Below are positions 7,108 to 12,541 of a DNA stretch of 12,541 nucleotides, in pieces. A model generated the notes under the pieces. That model was not told where the DNA came from. It did no database searches and saw only the letters and a program-made list of their open reading frames with translations. Position 1 is the stretch's first letter, and each line of letters starts with the position of its first letter. A program made the translations under genes and the position numbers. Source of the stretch: Dokdonella_A sp040005635 (GTDB lineage Bacteria > Pseudomonadota > Gammaproteobacteria > Xanthomonadales > Rhodanobacteraceae); NCBI GenBank assembly GCA_040005635.1, contig JBDTYM010000102.1, positions 1 through 12,541 of the forward strand, given 5' to 3'.

Positions 7108-7229
7108 GCCGCGTATTCAACTCGAAAGCGCCAGAAAAAAGCAAGCTTTTTCCTTGAAAATCCGTCACGTGGGGCAACTTCGTGAATTGTTGCTCAGGAG
7201 ATGCCCGCAACGAACCGGTTCGGCATGAC

Positions 7230-7700
7230 TCAGTCTGGGCGGTCCCAGACCTGCAGCAAGGCCCGCCCGCGCGCGCCACTGGCGACCGCTTCGAGTTTGC
7301 GCACAGAGCCCGCATGCGACAGGCTTAGCGCGAGATCCGGCGCTGGCAGCGTGCCCGCGGCACGCTCGGGCCATTCGATCAGCACCAGGGCTGCCGGGGT
7401 CCACAGGTCATCCAGGCCCAGCCACTCCAACTCGCCGGCATCGGCGATTCGATACAAGTCCAGGTGATGGATGTCGAGCCCGGGGATCTGGTAGGACTCG
7501 ATCAGACTGTAGGTCGGACTCTTGATGCGCTCGCCGACCCCGAGCGCGTGCAGCAGCGCGCGCGCGAACGTGGTCTTGCCGGCACCGAGTTCGCCAGCCA
7601 GATGGATCACGCCCCCCGCCTGCGCGGCCGACGCCAAATGCTTCGCCAGCCTCTGCAACGCAGATTCGTCGATAGCGCCGAATACCTTTCGATCGATCAC
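7230..7700 (-). CDS. tsaE: tRNA threonylcarbamoyladenosine biosynthesis ATPase TsaE
   Basis: A 156-residue P-loop ATPase that works with TsaB and TsaD to transfer the threonylcarbamoyl group to A37 of ANN-decoding tRNAs (t6A). Walker A is GELGAGKTT (36-44). SPTYSLIESY (61-70), HLDLYRI (79-85) and IEWPER (108-113) are the remaining family landmarks, and the length is typical. The start is a GTG at 7700, overlapping the nnr stop by 4 nt (GTGA), so it is coupled to nnr as in the E. coli yjeF-yjeE pair. No clear Shine-Dalgarno site is needed in that arrangement. Downstream lies a 12-bp palindrome (CGAACCGGTTCG at 7211-7222), but no recognisable terminator precedes amiC. Confidence 0.96.
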   Translation of the reverse strand: MIDRKVFGAIDESALQRLAKHLASAAQAGGVIHLAGELGAGKTTFARALLHALGVGERIKSPTYSLIESYQIPGLDIHHLDLYRIADAGELEWLGLDDLWTPAALVLIEWPERAAGTLPAPDLALSLSHAGSVRKLEAVASGARGRALLQVWDRPD

Positions 7701-9190
7701 GCTGCGAACCGATTGACCAACTGGCGCAGCGGCTCGAACAGGTCACTCGCAAGCAGGCCACGCGGCGCATCGCCAGCGGCCCGATCGCCGGCGCGCGCAT
7801 GCAGCGCCACACCGAGCCGTGCGGCATCCCAGGCAAGCAACCGCTGCGCGAGCAGCGCCGCGATCACGCCCGTCAACACATCGCCCATGCCACCCGAAGC
7901 CATTCCCGGATTACCCCAGGGGCAGACGGCAACGCGGCCCTGCGGATCTGCGACCAAACTGCCGGCGCCTTTCAGCACGACCACGGCCTGGTAACGAGCG
8001 GCGAGATCGCGCGCGGCTGCGTAACGATCGCGCTGGATCGCAGCGGTATCGCATCCGAGCAGGCGCGAAGCCTCACCCGGATGCGGTGTCAGCACGGTCG
8101 CTGGCGGCAACCTGCGCGGCGAACCGGCCAGCAGGTTCAGCGCATCCGCATCCAGCAGCAGCGGCTTGCCACTGGTGATGGCCGCCTCGAACAGCGCGCG
8201 CCCCCAGTCGCCCTGCCCCAATCCGGGCCCGATCGCGACGACGCTGGCGCGTTCGAGCAACGGCGCCAGCGATGCTACATCGTCGATGCCGCGCGCCATC
8301 AGCTCCGGTCGCGCGGTGTTCAACGCGGTGACGTGGGTTGTGCGCGTCGCGACGCTGACCAGTCCTGCGCCGCAACGCAGCGCCGCCTCGCCGCTCAGGC
8401 GGATCGCACCGCCCATGCCGTCGTCGCCGCCGATCGCGAGCACGTGTCCATAATGGGATTTGTTGACATTGCTGCCGCGCGGCGGCAACAGCAGAGAAAG
8501 TGCATCGTCCATCCGCTGCGCATCGGCAACGATGCCTTCGAGCGCCGTCGCGGGAATATCCAGCGTCGCAAGTTCGAGCACGCCGCAGTAATCGCCGGCG
8601 TCCGCGGTGAACAGACCCCGCTTCCAGGCGACGAAACTGACCGTCGCGGCGGCAACGACGCAGGGACCGAGGCGCAGGCCGGTGTCCGCGTCGAGTCCCG
8701 AAGGCACATCGAGCGCAAGTACCGGCGCGTGCAGCGCATTCAAGCGATCAATCAGCGCCGCTGCGACGCCGCTCACCGGTCTCGTCAGACCGGTACCGAA
8801 CAAGCCATCGACGTGAATGTCGGCGGACGGGCACGCGTCCTCGCCATTGTCGATCCGGATACTTCCGCCTGCGGCGACGAAAGCAACGCGCGCACGCATT
8901 GCATCGTCACTGTTCGAACGGTCCGCCAGCATCACGGCCTCGACCGGGAGACCCGCCTGCAATGCGAGTCGACCCAGCAGGAAGGCATCGCCGCCGTTAT
9001 TGCCATAACCGGCATACAGCGCGATGCGGCGCGCATCGGGCCAGCGTCGACGCAGCGTCGCGAATGCGGCCGCTGCCGCTCGTTCCATCAGCACGAAGCC
9101 CGAGATACCGAGATGCTCAATGGCGGCGCGGTCGATGCGGCGCACCTGCGCGGTCGTGTACAGGGAACTGGCGCGAACGTCATCGCTCAT
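7697..9190 (-). CDS. nnr: Bifunctional NAD(P)HX epimerase and ADP-dependent NAD(P)HX dehydratase
   Basis: A 497-residue metabolite-repair enzyme that restores hydrated, damaged NADH and NADPH. The N-terminal YjeF epimerase domain (about 10-220) shows YGNNGGDAF (62-70), DGLFGTGL (128-135) and DVPSGLDADTG (161-171). The C-terminal ADP-dependent dehydratase domain (about 225-490) belongs to the ribokinase-like fold and shows KSHYGHVLAIGG (244-255), GPGLG (321-325), TPHPGE (368-373) and NPGMASGGMGDVLTG (427-441). Both halves look complete. The start is the ATG at 9190; a candidate -10 box ends 6 nt upstream and there is no Shine-Dalgarno site, so the mRNA may be leaderless. It overlaps tsaE by 4 nt at its 3' end and is divergent from queG, whose start is 77 nt away. 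Confidence 0.96.
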   Translation of the reverse strand: MSDDVRASSLYTTAQVRRIDRAAIEHLGISGFVLMERAAAAAFATLRRRWPDARRIALYAGYGNNGGDAFLLGRLALQAGLPVEAVMLADRSNSDDAMRARVAFVAAGGSIRIDNGEDACPSADIHVDGLFGTGLTRPVSGVAAALIDRLNALHAPVLALDVPSGLDADTGLRLGPCVVAAATVSFVAWKRGLFTADAGDYCGVLELATLDIPATALEGIVADAQRMDDALSLLLPPRGSNVNKSHYGHVLAIGGDDGMGGAIRLSGEAALRCGAGLVSVATRTTHVTALNTARPELMARGIDDVASLAPLLERASVVAIGPGLGQGDWGRALFEAAITSGKPLLLDADALNLLAGSPRRLPPATVLTPHPGEASRLLGCDTAAIQRDRYAAARDLAARYQAVVVLKGAGSLVADPQGRVAVCPWGNPGMASGGMGDVLTGVIAALLAQRLLAWDAARLGVALHARAGDRAAGDAPRGLLASDLFEPLRQLVNRFAA

Positions 9191-9196
9191 CGCGTG

Positions 9197-9202
9197 ATTC
9201 TA
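9197..9202 (-). promoter_or_regulatory. Candidate -10 box of nnr
   Basis: TAGAAT on the minus strand matches five of six consensus positions and ends 6 nt before the nnr ATG. The expected start point therefore falls at or next to the start codon. No convincing -35 lies 16-18 nt upstream. Confidence 0.35.
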
Positions 9203-9267
9203 AAGCCGCGCGTCCACGATGGGCACCGCTGCGCGCTATGCTGGAATACGGATTGCCACTTTCAGCC

Positions 9268-10371
9268 ATGAGCACGATCGACTTCCACACGCTGCGCACC
9301 GATATCGATCGCTGGAGTGCCGAACTCGGCTTCCAGCGCGTGGGCGTGGCCGGCATCGAGCTCGGCAAGGACGAGGAACATCTGCTGAGCTGGCTCGACG
9401 CCGGCTTTCACGGCGAGATGGACTACATGGCACGGCACGGAACCCGGCGCAGCCGCCCGGCCGAGCTGCAGCCCGGCACGCTGCGCGTGATCTCCGCGCG
9501 CATGGATTACGCGCCTGCGGCGCTCGGCGATGCCTGGCACGTGCTTGCGGACGGTGATCGCGGCTACGTGGCGCGCTACGCGTTCGGTCGGGACTACCAT
9601 AAGGTCCTGCGCAATCGCCTGCAGAAGTTGGCGGAGCGCATCGCCGAGGTGACCGGACCGTTCGGCTATCGGGCCTTCACGGATTCGGCGCCAGTGCTGG
9701 AGAAAGCATTGGCGCGCAACGCCGGACTCGGCTGGATCGGCAAGCACACCCTGCTGCTGAGTCGAGAAGCCGGTTCCTGGTTTTTTCTCGGCGAGATCTA
9801 CACGGATCTGCCGCTACCGGTCGATGCGCCCGCGAGCGCGCACTGCGGCACCTGCATGCGCTGCATCGAGATCTGCCCGACGCGTGCGATCGTGGCACCG
9901 TACAAACTCGATGCGCGCCGCTGCATTTCGTACCTGACCATCGAGTTGCGCGGGGCGATACCGGAAGATCTGCGCGCGCCAATCGGCAACCGTATCTTCG
10001 GCTGCGACGACTGCCAGCTGATCTGTCCCTGGAACAAATTCGCGCAGAGCACGCCCGAGGCGGATTTCGCGCCGCGCCAAGGCCTCGATGGAGCGGCGCT
10101 GGTCGATCTGTTCGGGTGGAGCGAGCAGGAATTCCTGGACCGCACCGAGGGCATGGCGATCCGCCGCACCGGATACGAGGGCTGGTTACGCAATATTGCC
10201 GTCGCGCTCGGCAATGCGCCGCGAAGCGCTCGCGTCACGGCAGCGCTGCAGGCGCGTGCCGAGCATCCGTCAGCACTGGTACGTGAGCATGTGGCCTGGG
10301 GGTTGGAACAGCAGGCGCAACGACTGCAGCGAGAGCAGCGAGAGCAGCGAGAGCAGCGAGAGCAAGCATAA
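9268..10371 (+). CDS. queG: Epoxyqueuosine reductase QueG
   Basis: A 367-residue cobalamin and iron-sulfur enzyme that carries out the last step of queuosine synthesis, reducing epoxyqueuosine to queuosine in tRNA. Landmarks are LGFQRVGVA (20-28), MDYMARHGTRRSRP (51-64), the active-site region FTDSAPVLEKALARNAGLGW (137-156) followed by IGKHTLLL (157-164), a first 4Fe-4S cluster motif CGTCMRCIEICPTRAI (Cys193, 196, 199, 203) and a second CDDCQLICPWN (Cys246, 249, 253). A HEAT-like C-terminal part follows (about 300-350). The start at 9268 gives the N-terminus typical of relatives; an in-frame ATG at 9238 would add ten residues. Neither has a clear Shine-Dalgarno site. The last 15 residues are a Gln-Arg-Glu repeat encoded by a 9-bp tandem array and lie outside the conserved fold. 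It is the only plus-strand gene, divergent from nnr and convergent with panD. Confidence 0.96.
   Translation: MSTIDFHTLRTDIDRWSAELGFQRVGVAGIELGKDEEHLLSWLDAGFHGEMDYMARHGTRRSRPAELQPGTLRVISARMDYAPAALGDAWHVLADGDRGYVARYAFGRDYHKVLRNRLQKLAERIAEVTGPFGYRAFTDSAPVLEKALARNAGLGWIGKHTLLLSREAGSWFFLGEIYTDLPLPVDAPASAHCGTCMRCIEICPTRAIVAPYKLDARRCISYLTIELRGAIPEDLRAPIGNRIFGCDDCQLICPWNKFAQSTPEADFAPRQGLDGAALVDLFGWSEQEFLDRTEGMAIRRTGYEGWLRNIAVALGNAPRSARVTAALQARAEHPSALVREHVAWGLEQQAQRLQREQREQREQREQA
10326..10364 (+). repeat. 9-bp tandem repeat at the 3' end of queG
   Basis: Four exact copies of GCAGCGAGA (10326-10361) followed by the first three bases of a fifth (GCA). The unit is a multiple of three and is read as repeated Gln-Arg-Glu, so copy-number changes would lengthen or shorten the QueG tail without a frameshift. 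The stop codon follows 4 nt after the array. Confidence 0.9.
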
Positions 10372-10398
10372 CGTTGACACGAAGCGGCATGCATTCAC

Positions 10399-10421
10399 GC
10401 GGTCAGGCGGTCAGGCGGTCG
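10399..10421. repeat. 8-bp tandem repeat between queG and panD
   Basis: Two exact copies of GCGGTCAG (10399-10414) followed by GCGGTCG (10415-10421). It sits 28 nt past the queG stop in the convergent gap 10372-10465. That gap shows no convincing terminator for either gene; only a 5-bp stem GGTCG/CGACC at 10417-10421 and 10432-10436. Confidence 0.75.
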
Positions 10422-10465
10422 ATTACCTCTCCGACCATGCGCTGCCCGCTCGAATCCGACAACGC

Positions 10466-10846
10466 TCAGGCAGCCTGCTTCGGAATCGATGTGTTCGTGT
10501 GACTCAGCTTGTTGTGGCGGTCGACATAGACCAGCTGCGGCTTGTGCTGCACGGCTTCGGCGGCGTCGTAGCCGCCGTATGCGGCAATGATGATGATGTC
10601 ACCAGGCTGCGCCCGATGAGCCGCTGCACCATTGATCGAGATGATGCCGGAACCCTCGTCCGCGCGGATCGCATACGTCGAGAAGCGCTCGCCGTTGTTC
10701 ACATTGTAGATGTGGATTTGTTCGTATTCGAGGATGCCGGACACATCCAGCAGGTCGCCGTCGATCGCGCACGAGCCCTCGTAGTGCAGCTCGGCATGGG
10801 TCACCGTGGCGCGATGGATCTTCGCCTTGAGCATATTGAGGTGCAT
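10466..10846 (-). CDS. panD: Aspartate 1-decarboxylase PanD (pyruvoyl proenzyme)
   Basis: A 126-residue proenzyme that makes beta-alanine from L-aspartate for pantothenate synthesis. It cleaves itself between Gly24 and Ser25 in HYEGSCAID (21-29), turning Ser25 into the pyruvoyl cofactor. KAKIHRATVTHAELHYEGS, NVNNGERFSTYAI, GSGIISINGAAAHRAQPGD and the IIAAYG stretch match the family closely, including Lys9 and Tyr58-region residues expected in the active site. Length equals the E. coli enzyme. The start at 10846 is fixed by CGGAG 5 nt upstream and by the MHLNMLKAKIHR N-terminus; the frame stays open upstream to 10954 but that stretch contains the promoter. It has its own promoter and lies after the panBC terminator, so it is transcribed apart from panBC. 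Confidence 0.97.
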   Translation of the reverse strand: MHLNMLKAKIHRATVTHAELHYEGSCAIDGDLLDVSGILEYEQIHIYNVNNGERFSTYAIRADEGSGIISINGAAAHRAQPGDIIIIAAYGGYDAAEAVQHKPQLVYVDRHNKLSHTNTSIPKQAA

Positions 10847-10850
10847 GGAA

Positions 10851-10855
10851 TCTCC
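10851..10855 (-). promoter_or_regulatory. Ribosome binding site that fixes the panD start
   Basis: GGAGA on the minus strand, 4-5 nt before the ATG at 10846. It excludes the longer reading frame that begins upstream at 10954. Confidence 0.75.
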
Positions 10856-10895
10856 GACGTAGCTGTTGTACGCGCGCAACATGGCGCCGGATACT

Positions 10896-10904
10896 ATTAT
10901 ATCA
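10896..10904 (-). promoter_or_regulatory. Extended -10 promoter of panD
   Basis: TGATATAAT on the minus strand is a perfect extended -10 element (TGn plus TATAAT). The start point is expected near 10889, giving a leader of about 42 nt. The -35 position (10919-10924) reads TGCTGC, a poor match, as is common with extended -10 promoters. An AT-rich island lies upstream at 10941-10980, reminiscent of an UP element though somewhat far (about -52 to -91). Confidence 0.75.
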
Positions 10905-10910
10905 AGGCAT

Positions 10911-10925
10911 GTGCTGATGCAGCAC
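10911..10925. promoter_or_regulatory. Perfect dyad overlapping the panD -35 position; possible operator
   Basis: GTGCTG and CAGCAC (10911-10916 and 10920-10925) form a perfect inverted repeat around ATG. It covers the spacer and -35 position of the panD promoter, where a bound repressor would block RNA polymerase. No regulator gene is in the window and the motif is not one I recognise. Confidence 0.4.
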
Positions 10926-10940
10926 GAAGTTCCAGCACGC

Positions 10941-10961
10941 AATTGAATTATCAATTAATTC
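10941..10961. repeat. Overlapping AT-rich inverted repeats upstream of the panD promoter
   Basis: AATTGA/TCAATT (10941-10946 and 10951-10956) and GAATTA/TAATTC (10945-10950 and 10956-10961) are two overlapping perfect dyads. They lie in an AT-rich island (10941-10980) that stands out sharply from the GC-rich surroundings. It could be a protein-binding site, an UP-like element, or simply a flexible upstream region. Confidence 0.5.
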
Positions 10962-10985
10962 AGTAAGATAGATATTCTGTTGGGC

Positions 10986-11019
10986 AAAAAAAACCCTCGC
11001 GCGTTGCCGCTGCGAGGGT
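10986..11019 (-). terminator. Strong rho-independent terminator after panC
   Basis: On the minus strand ACCCTCGC (11019-11012) pairs perfectly with GCGAGGGT (11000-10993) around an 11-nt loop and is followed by a run of eight T. This is the only textbook intrinsic terminator in the window. It lies 115 nt past the panC stop and about 97 nt before the panD start point, so it separates panBC from panD and would also end the putative small RNA. Confidence 0.93.
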
Positions 11020-11101
11020 CTCAATCGGAGTGACGATTACCTACAATGCGCCCTGCTGTCCTCGGGAACAACGGCTGTCGTTGCGAAAACCCCTAAGACA
11101 G
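10986..11101 (-). ncRNA. Putative small RNA of about 116 nt between panC and panD
   Basis: An extended -10 box lies at 11112-11107 and the expected start point (about 11101) coincides with the first base of a hairpin. That 5' domain pairs CTGTC (11101-11097) with GACAG (11060-11056), GGG (inside 11093-11090) with CCC (11066-11064), and CAACG (11083-11079) with CGTTG (11073-11069). A second small hairpin pairs AATCG (11038-11034) with CGATT (11027-11023). The third is the terminator. No convincing small reading frame is present. Three stems in about 115 nt recall sX13 of Xanthomonas, but I do not see its C-rich loops clearly and claim no identity. Alternatively, this is just a structured 3' untranslated region of panBC. 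The family is not recognised. Confidence 0.4.
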
Positions 11102-11106
11102 TTGGG

Positions 11107-11115
11107 AGAATACCA
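11107..11115 (-). promoter_or_regulatory. Candidate extended -10 promoter of the putative small RNA
   Basis: TGGTATTCT on the minus strand: TGn followed by a -10 matching TATAAT in four of six positions. It lies 18 nt past the panC stop. No TTG-type -35 is present at the usual distance, so it depends on the extended element. Confidence 0.35.
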
Positions 11116-11133
11116 CAGCCCCTGGCGAAAACG

Positions 11134-11979
11134 CTACAGGTCGATGATGAAATTATCGATCAGCCGGGTGGAGCCCAAGCGCGCGGCGATGAGCGCGACC
11201 AGATGGCGATCGGCTGCCGTCGCCGCGCGCAGATCGTCGGCGCGGCGGATGACTGTATAGTCAGGCGCGAAACCGGCTTTCTGCAGACGTGCACGCGCCT
11301 CCGCCTCGACCGTATCGAGCGGCTGGCCGGCACGGACCTCGACGGCCATCTGCTGCAAAGTCGCATGGATGACGCCAGCCTGCTCACGCTGTTCCGCGCC
11401 CAGGTACTGGTTACGCGAACTCATCGCCAGGCCGTTCGCCTCGCGCACGATCGGCGCAGCGACAATCTCGATCGGGTAGGCGAGATCGCGTGCCAAGCGC
11501 CGGATCACGAGGAGTTGCTGATAGTCCTTCTGACCAAACACCGCGACGTGCGGTCGCACCAAATTGAACAGCTTGGCGACGACGGTCGCGACGCCGTCGA
11601 AATGTCCGGGACGAATCTCGCCCTCGAGCACATCGGACAACTCCGGCACGCTGATGCGCGCGCTGCGCTCGACGCCATAGGGATACATGTCTTCGACCGC
11701 CGGCATGAGCAGCACATCGCAGCCGCTCGCTTCGAGACCGGCGGCATCGGCTTCCGGCGTGCGCGGGTAGCGTGCGAAATCCTCGTTCGGACCGAACTGG
11801 GTCGGATTGACGAAGACGCTGGCGATGACGACGTCTGCGTGTTCGCGGGCGAGTTCGACCAGCGAATGATGGCCCGCATGCAGATTGCCCATGGTGGGCA
11901 CGAGACCCACGCGCTTTTTCTCGCCGAGCAGTCCATCGACGAGGGCGTGCAATTCACTGCTGCGACGAATGATCCGCAT
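11134..11979 (-). CDS. panC: Pantothenate synthetase (pantoate--beta-alanine ligase) PanC
   Basis: A 281-residue ligase that joins pantoate and beta-alanine with ATP, via pantoyl adenylate, to make pantothenate in the cytoplasm. Family motifs are PTMGNLHAGHHSL (28-40, with the HxGH nucleotide-binding signature), FVNPTQFGPNEDFARYPR (56-73), RPGHFDGVATVVAKLFN (123-139), FGQKDYQQ (148-155) and MSSRNQYL (186-193, the KMSKS-like loop). Length and order are standard. The start at 11979 lies 2 nt after the panB stop; only a weak GAG precedes it, so it is probably coupled to panB. Its beta-alanine substrate comes from PanD, encoded next but in a separate transcription unit. Confidence 0.97.
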   Translation of the reverse strand: MRIIRRSSELHALVDGLLGEKKRVGLVPTMGNLHAGHHSLVELAREHADVVIASVFVNPTQFGPNEDFARYPRTPEADAAGLEASGCDVLLMPAVEDMYPYGVERSARISVPELSDVLEGEIRPGHFDGVATVVAKLFNLVRPHVAVFGQKDYQQLLVIRRLARDLAYPIEIVAAPIVREANGLAMSSRNQYLGAEQREQAGVIHATLQQMAVEVRAGQPLDTVEAEARARLQKAGFAPDYTVIRRADDLRAATAADRHLVALIAARLGSTRLIDNFIIDL

Positions 11980-11981
11980 GC

Positions 11982-12541
11982 TCAGTAGCTGTGTTCAGCG
12001 GCAGGAAACACGCCCGCACGTACGTCGCTCGCGTAGGCGGCGATCGCTTCGACGATCGAGCCACGCCCGGACAGGAAATCCTTGACGAAGCGCGGTCGTT
12101 TGCCTGGCGTGATGCCGAGCAGATCGTGAATCACCAGCACCTGGCCGTCGCAATCGACGCCCGCACCGATGCCGATGGTCGGAATACGCAGCGATTTCGT
12201 GATGTCGGCGCCGAGCGCTGCCGGCACGCATTCGAGCACGAGCAGGTCCGCGCCGGCTTCCTGGACCGCGAGCGCATCTGCCTTCAGACGCGCCGCGTCG
12301 GCGCTGCCGCGACCCTGCACGCGATAACCGCCGAACTTGTGCACCGATTGCGGCGTCAGGCCGAGATGCGCGCATACCGGAATTTCATGCCGCTTCAGCG
12401 CATCGATGACCTCGCAGACCCACCCGGCACCTTCGAGTTTGACCATCGCCGCGCCGCCTTCGGCAAGCAGGCGCGCCGAGTTCGCCAGCGCCACGTCGGC
12501 ATTGCGATAGCTCATGAACGGCAGATCAGCGACCAGGTGCG
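11982..12541 (-). CDS. panB: 3-methyl-2-oxobutanoate hydroxymethyltransferase PanB, 5' end cut off by the window
   Basis: The enzyme transfers a hydroxymethyl group from 5,10-methylene-tetrahydrofolate to alpha-ketoisovalerate, making ketopantoate, the first committed step of pantothenate synthesis. About 185 C-terminal residues of an expected 260-280 are visible. Open frame continues to the right edge (HLVADLPFMSYR is readable before the internal ATG at 12515), so 12515 is not the start. Landmarks are MVKLEGAGW, AHLGLTPQSVHKFGGYRVQG, VLECVP, IGIGAGVDCDGQVLVIHD and a terminal FPAAEHSY. These include the conserved Glu of ECVP and the TPQS loop. Tightly linked to panC (2 nt), so one panBC message. 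Confidence 0.96.
   Translation of the reverse strand, partial: HLVADLPFMSYRNADVALANSARLLAEGGAAMVKLEGAGWVCEVIDALKRHEIPVCAHLGLTPQSVHKFGGYRVQGRGSADAARLKADALAVQEAGADLLVLECVPAALGADITKSLRIPTIGIGAGVDCDGQVLVIHDLLGITPGKRPRFVKDFLSGRGSIVEAIAAYASDVRAGVFPAAEHSY

Noticed and set aside
7134..7152. A/T-rich inverted repeat (AAAAAGC/GCTTTTT) between tsaE and amiC as a terminator
   Set aside because: The stem is almost all A-T with a tiny loop and no GC core; it would not be stable enough.
4759..7185. A long plus-strand open frame (808 codons) across mutL and amiC
   Set aside because: It lies antisense to two clearly recognised genes, has no known domain, and is rich in Arg, Ala and His as expected for a shadow frame in GC-rich DNA.
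7201..7226. ATGCC...GGCAT dyad with the inner palindrome CGAACCGGTTCG next to the tsaE stop
   Set aside because: Short arms and no T run; too weak to call a terminator or operator, although the palindrome is real.
7799..9271. A 490-codon plus-strand open frame opposite nnr
   Set aside because: Shadow of nnr; no recognisable motif, and the minus-strand frame contains complete epimerase and dehydratase motifs.
10326..10421. The tandem repeats as a possible CRISPR array
   Set aside because: Units of 8-9 bp are directly adjacent without spacers, and no cas gene is in the window.
10847..10954. N-terminal extension of panD from an upstream start
   Set aside because: The extension would be 36 residues with no family match, runs through the consensus -10 box, and the ATG at 10846 has a proper ribosome binding site.
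11030..11260. A 76-codon plus-strand frame over the putative small RNA and the panC 3' end
   Set aside because: Begins with GTG without a usable ribosome binding site and mostly lies antisense to panC.

Overview
This is an ordinary, densely packed bacterial chromosome segment with high G+C. Twelve of its thirteen protein-coding genes are read on the minus strand and one (queG) on the plus strand. The block queG / nnr-tsaE-amiC-mutL, with queG divergent from the rest, is the classic gammaproteobacterial arrangement (yjeS / yjeF-yjeE-ami-mutL in Escherichia coli). An AmiC-type amidase with a C-terminal LysM, a MutL that keeps the endonuclease-type C-terminal motifs, a DUF1684 gene after mutL, and promoters of the TTG/TAnnnT kind together suggest the order Lysobacterales (Xanthomonadales). 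I cannot name genus or species. I see no insertion sequence, prophage, CRISPR array, tRNA, rRNA or other sign of recent transfer.

Layout, right to left (the direction of most transcription). (1) panB (cut by the right edge) and panC lie 2 nt apart and make pantoate and pantothenate. About 115 nt past panC is a textbook rho-independent terminator. Between the two lie an extended -10 box and two hairpins, so this stretch may be a free-standing small RNA of about 116 nt. (2) panD, the aspartate decarboxylase that supplies beta-alanine to PanC, follows with its own promoter (a consensus extended -10 in an AT-rich island with dyads). (3) queG, on the plus strand, converges on panD and ends in a short tandem repeat that encodes a Gln-Arg-Glu tail. 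(4) Divergent from queG, nnr (NAD(P)HX repair) overlaps tsaE (t6A tRNA modification), followed by amiC (septal murein hydrolase) and mutL (mismatch repair). (5) An exported DUF1684 protein and an MJ0936/YfcE-type metallophosphoesterase lie 9 nt apart. (6) A periplasmic FKBP-family protein has its own promoter and strong ribosome binding site. (7) After two hairpins come three overlapping genes: a small DUF1289 four-cysteine protein, a NudL-type CoA pyrophosphatase, and a SseA-type sulfurtransferase that runs off the left edge.

Functionally this is housekeeping: CoA precursor synthesis, tRNA modification, metabolite repair, cell division, mismatch repair and envelope proteins. I found no new multi-gene system. 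The observations most worth following are the putative small RNA between panC and panD, an FKBP domain that seems to have lost its catalytic residues, the repeat-built QueG tail, and the hairpins in front of the DUF1289 gene. No stretch longer than 300 bases lacks a gene; the longest gap (10847-11133) holds the panD promoter, the terminator and the putative RNA.
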